This document shows, one piece after another, positions 5,451-6,832 of a DNA stretch of 6,832 nt. Where the stretch lies: positions 1 through 6,832 of the forward strand of contig RFIM01000045.1 in the NCBI GenBank assembly GCA_003695215.1, given 5' to 3'. Position numbers and translations under genes: made by a program. This DNA is from Chloroflexota bacterium. GTDB lineage: Bacteria; Chloroflexota; Anaerolineae; Aggregatilineales; UBA2796. Every line of letters begins with the position of its first letter. The first letter of the stretch is position 1. Under the pieces are notes generated by a model that ran no database searches, was not told where the DNA came from, and saw only the letters and a program-made list of their open reading frames with translations.

Positions 5451-5480
5451 TTGCTCCAGCACCAAACATGCCTTTAAAAT
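5451..5480 (+). promoter_or_regulatory. Weak candidate promoter of the GCS2-like gene
   Basis: TAAAAT (5475-5480) is a 5/6 match to the -10 box; TTGCTC (5451-5456) is a poor -35 at 18 bp spacing. Transcription would start near 5487, about 15 bases before the ATG at 5502. The alternative is read-through from the DsbA-like gene past the hairpin. Confidence 0.25.
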
Positions 5481-5501
5481 CTCGCCGTGCTGAGGGTGAT
5501 T

Positions 5502-6832
5502 ATGGCTTTCTCACTGCCTGATAACGCCACAATGCTCGCCTTTGCCCGCGAGCAAGATTGGCAGCATATTGATGAGACGCGCGAAAAGTTTTTAGAGTAC
5601 CTCAGCAGCGTTCGCAGCAAGCGCGGCTCGCATCCTATCTCACACAACATGGTGCGCCATCTCTCGCAGGCTTTCTATGAAGAGGATGATGCCGAAGCGC
5701 CTGATGGCAATGTGTTGCTCTCGCGCAACACGGCACGTCCGTTCGTCTTGGCGACCATACTCGGCAGGCGCTTCCAACAAGGGCCATGGCTAGATTACGT
5801 CAAGCCGTACAATTTGAATCCGGCAGTCATCCATCAGAACATCCATGAAGCTGGCGGTCAATTGGCGCTGCGTCCTGTTGGCGTGGAGCTGGAAGTCGGC
5901 ACGGTAGCACCAGATGGCAGCGAGCCGAGCGCTGAGGCGCTCGATCGCTTTAACGAGGCCTATGTCAGGCATGCGCAGCGGATTGGCGCCACGCTCGATA
6001 TCTCTCCGGAGCTATGCATCTATCAGGCTGAGGTCGTCTCGCCGCCGATGTTCGGCTACGCGCGTTTGCTGCGCGCCACGGAGCTAAACCTGGCCACGCT
6101 CACCTACGCTGCACATGAGGCCGGCCTGCTGTTGCAGGCGCTCTCGGTCTATCCAACAGAGACAGACTTCGCCACAAGTCATTCGGATAAAGTCGAGACT
6201 ATCGCGATCTTCCTGAACGAGATCAACGAGAGTCGCCCTGCGCAGCGCCGCTATGTGGAAGAATTGCGCGCGCGTTACGCCATCAGCCGCGGCGAGGCAC
6301 GGCCTGCTAATTTGCTGCGCTTTCAAGGCTTTCACATGCATGTGGATATCGCAGGGCGCTCAGAAGCGCTCGGCTTGCTGAGCTACATGCTGAACCTAGG
6401 CAGCGCTTCTGCAGCCGCCAACGCAGCGCTGCTCAAAGGTGGCCCATTCATGGATGGCGCCTGCGATCCTGAGCTGCTGTGCGTGCGCGAGACCGTGCGC
6501 GCCATCAGCATCACTGGGCATTATATCGGCTTACCGCTCAGCCCGCATTTGCAAGAAGGCGCCTTAGAGCGCCATGCCCACTTGCTGCGCGCCAATCTGG
6601 CCAACGGCACAGCCCGTGCCCTGCTCTATGGCGAGGAAGATGGCGAGCCCTTCAGCGGCATGCACAACATGCTCGGCCGTGTGCGCCCTGATCTCGAATC
6701 TGCCAAGCGCGTCTGCACCTTAGAGAACACCGGCATGCCTAGCCATCCTTGCCCAGAGCGCTTGGCTGCTGTCGCCAACGATTATCAGCTGAGTCAGCTA
6801 GCCATTGAGCATTACTTCAGGCGCTATGGCAC
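5502..6832 (+). CDS. GCS2-family glutamate-cysteine ligase-like carboxylate-amine ligase (3' end outside window)
   Basis: The frame is open from ATG 5502 to the right edge, giving 443 complete codons. The start has a strong extended ribosome site, GAGGGTGAT (5492-5500). From about residue 120 the sequence follows the GCS2 ATP-dependent ligase fold: G127-V-E129-L-E131 (the GxExE strand that supplies metal ligands), PELCIYQAEVVSPP, the GFHMHVDI motif (H278, H280, corresponding to the GTHVHVG motif of YbdK-like enzymes), GGPFMDGACDPELLCVRET (compare SPFW-G-DTG---R), and late CTLENTGMPS matching the TxExR strand. The family forms a gamma-carboxyl phosphate and joins it to an amine; glutamate plus cysteine is the classic pair, but many members have other or unknown substrates. 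Residues 1-120 precede the usual family start and are not recognised (region with RNTARPFVLATILGRRF). Fold call firm; substrate unknown. The gene follows the DsbA-like gene by 118 bp on the same strand. Confidence 0.78.
   Translation, partial: MAFSLPDNATMLAFAREQDWQHIDETREKFLEYLSSVRSKRGSHPISHNMVRHLSQAFYEEDDAEAPDGNVLLSRNTARPFVLATILGRRFQQGPWLDYVKPYNLNPAVIHQNIHEAGGQLALRPVGVELEVGTVAPDGSEPSAEALDRFNEAYVRHAQRIGATLDISPELCIYQAEVVSPPMFGYARLLRATELNLATLTYAAHEAGLLLQALSVYPTETDFATSHSDKVETIAIFLNEINESRPAQRRYVEELRARYAISRGEARPANLLRFQGFHMHVDIAGRSEALGLLSYMLNLGSASAAANAALLKGGPFMDGACDPELLCVRETVRAISITGHYIGLPLSPHLQEGALERHAHLLRANLANGTARALLYGEEDGEPFSGMHNMLGRVRPDLESAKRVCTLENTGMPSHPCPERLAAVANDYQLSQLAIEHYFRRYG

Noticed and set aside
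5790..6691. Short frames on both strands within the last kilobase
   Set aside because: They are shadows of the long GCS2-like frame that runs from 5502 to the right edge and has consistent motifs throughout.
1..6832. Very frequent GCGC and GGCGC words as a possible dispersed repeat or protein-recognition motif
   Set aside because: They occur mainly inside genes as Ala/Arg/Gly codons (GCG, CGC, GGC) and have no regular spacing or longer conserved core; codon preference explains them.
1..6832. Search for a defence island, mobile element, CRISPR array, RNA gene or toxin-antitoxin pair
   Set aside because: No regularly spaced repeats, transposase or integrase motifs, tRNA-like folds or paired small genes were seen; every gene is of an ordinary chromosomal type.

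Overview
The window looks like ordinary chromosomal DNA from a GC-rich, free-living bacterium. The dense alternation of GCGC-rich codons and the gene mix (a stand-alone cyclic-nucleotide-binding protein, a receiver-like/DUF309 fusion, a FabL-type enoyl reductase, a membrane-tethered DsbA-like protein, a GCS2-type ligase) would fit Chloroflexota. That is an inference from gene content and style, not from a marker gene. I see no tRNA, rRNA, CRISPR array, transposase, phage gene or integration site.

Layout: (1) 2-418, plus strand, the 3' end of a TPR protein, entering from the left edge. (2) 405-824, minus strand, a DCC-family (DUF393) thiol-disulfide oxidoreductase whose 3' end overlaps the TPR gene. 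(3) 825-1161, a 337-bp non-coding region between divergent genes, with short inverted repeats and weak promoter-like elements. (4) 1162-1662, plus strand, a single-domain cyclic-nucleotide-binding protein, overlapping tail to tail with recO. (5) 4436-1654, minus strand, a four-gene cluster read in the order receiver-like/DUF309 protein, fabL, cdd, recO. The first two genes are coupled through a TGATG stop/start overlap; cdd and recO are 8 bp apart; a 67-bp gap with a hairpin separates fabL from cdd. (6) About 4460-4570, a compact divergent promoter region. (7) 4571-5383, plus strand, a membrane-anchored DsbA-like thioredoxin-fold protein, followed by a long hairpin at 5392-5426. (8) 5502-6832, plus strand, a long open frame running off the right edge and encoding a divergent GCS2-family (glutamate-cysteine ligase-like) carboxylate-amine ligase with an unusual N-terminal extension.

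Functionally, the minus-strand cluster mixes housekeeping roles: fatty-acid elongation (FabL), pyrimidine salvage (Cdd) and recombinational repair (RecO), headed by a possible pseudo-receiver protein. Three other proteins touch thiol or redox chemistry (the DCC protein, the DsbA-like protein and the GCS2-like ligase), but only the last two are adjacent on the same strand, and no shared pathway can be shown from sequence alone. The points most worth a second look are the receiver-like domain with Glu where the phospho-acceptor Asp should be, the extended GCS2-like protein, and the long hairpin between the DsbA-like and ligase genes.
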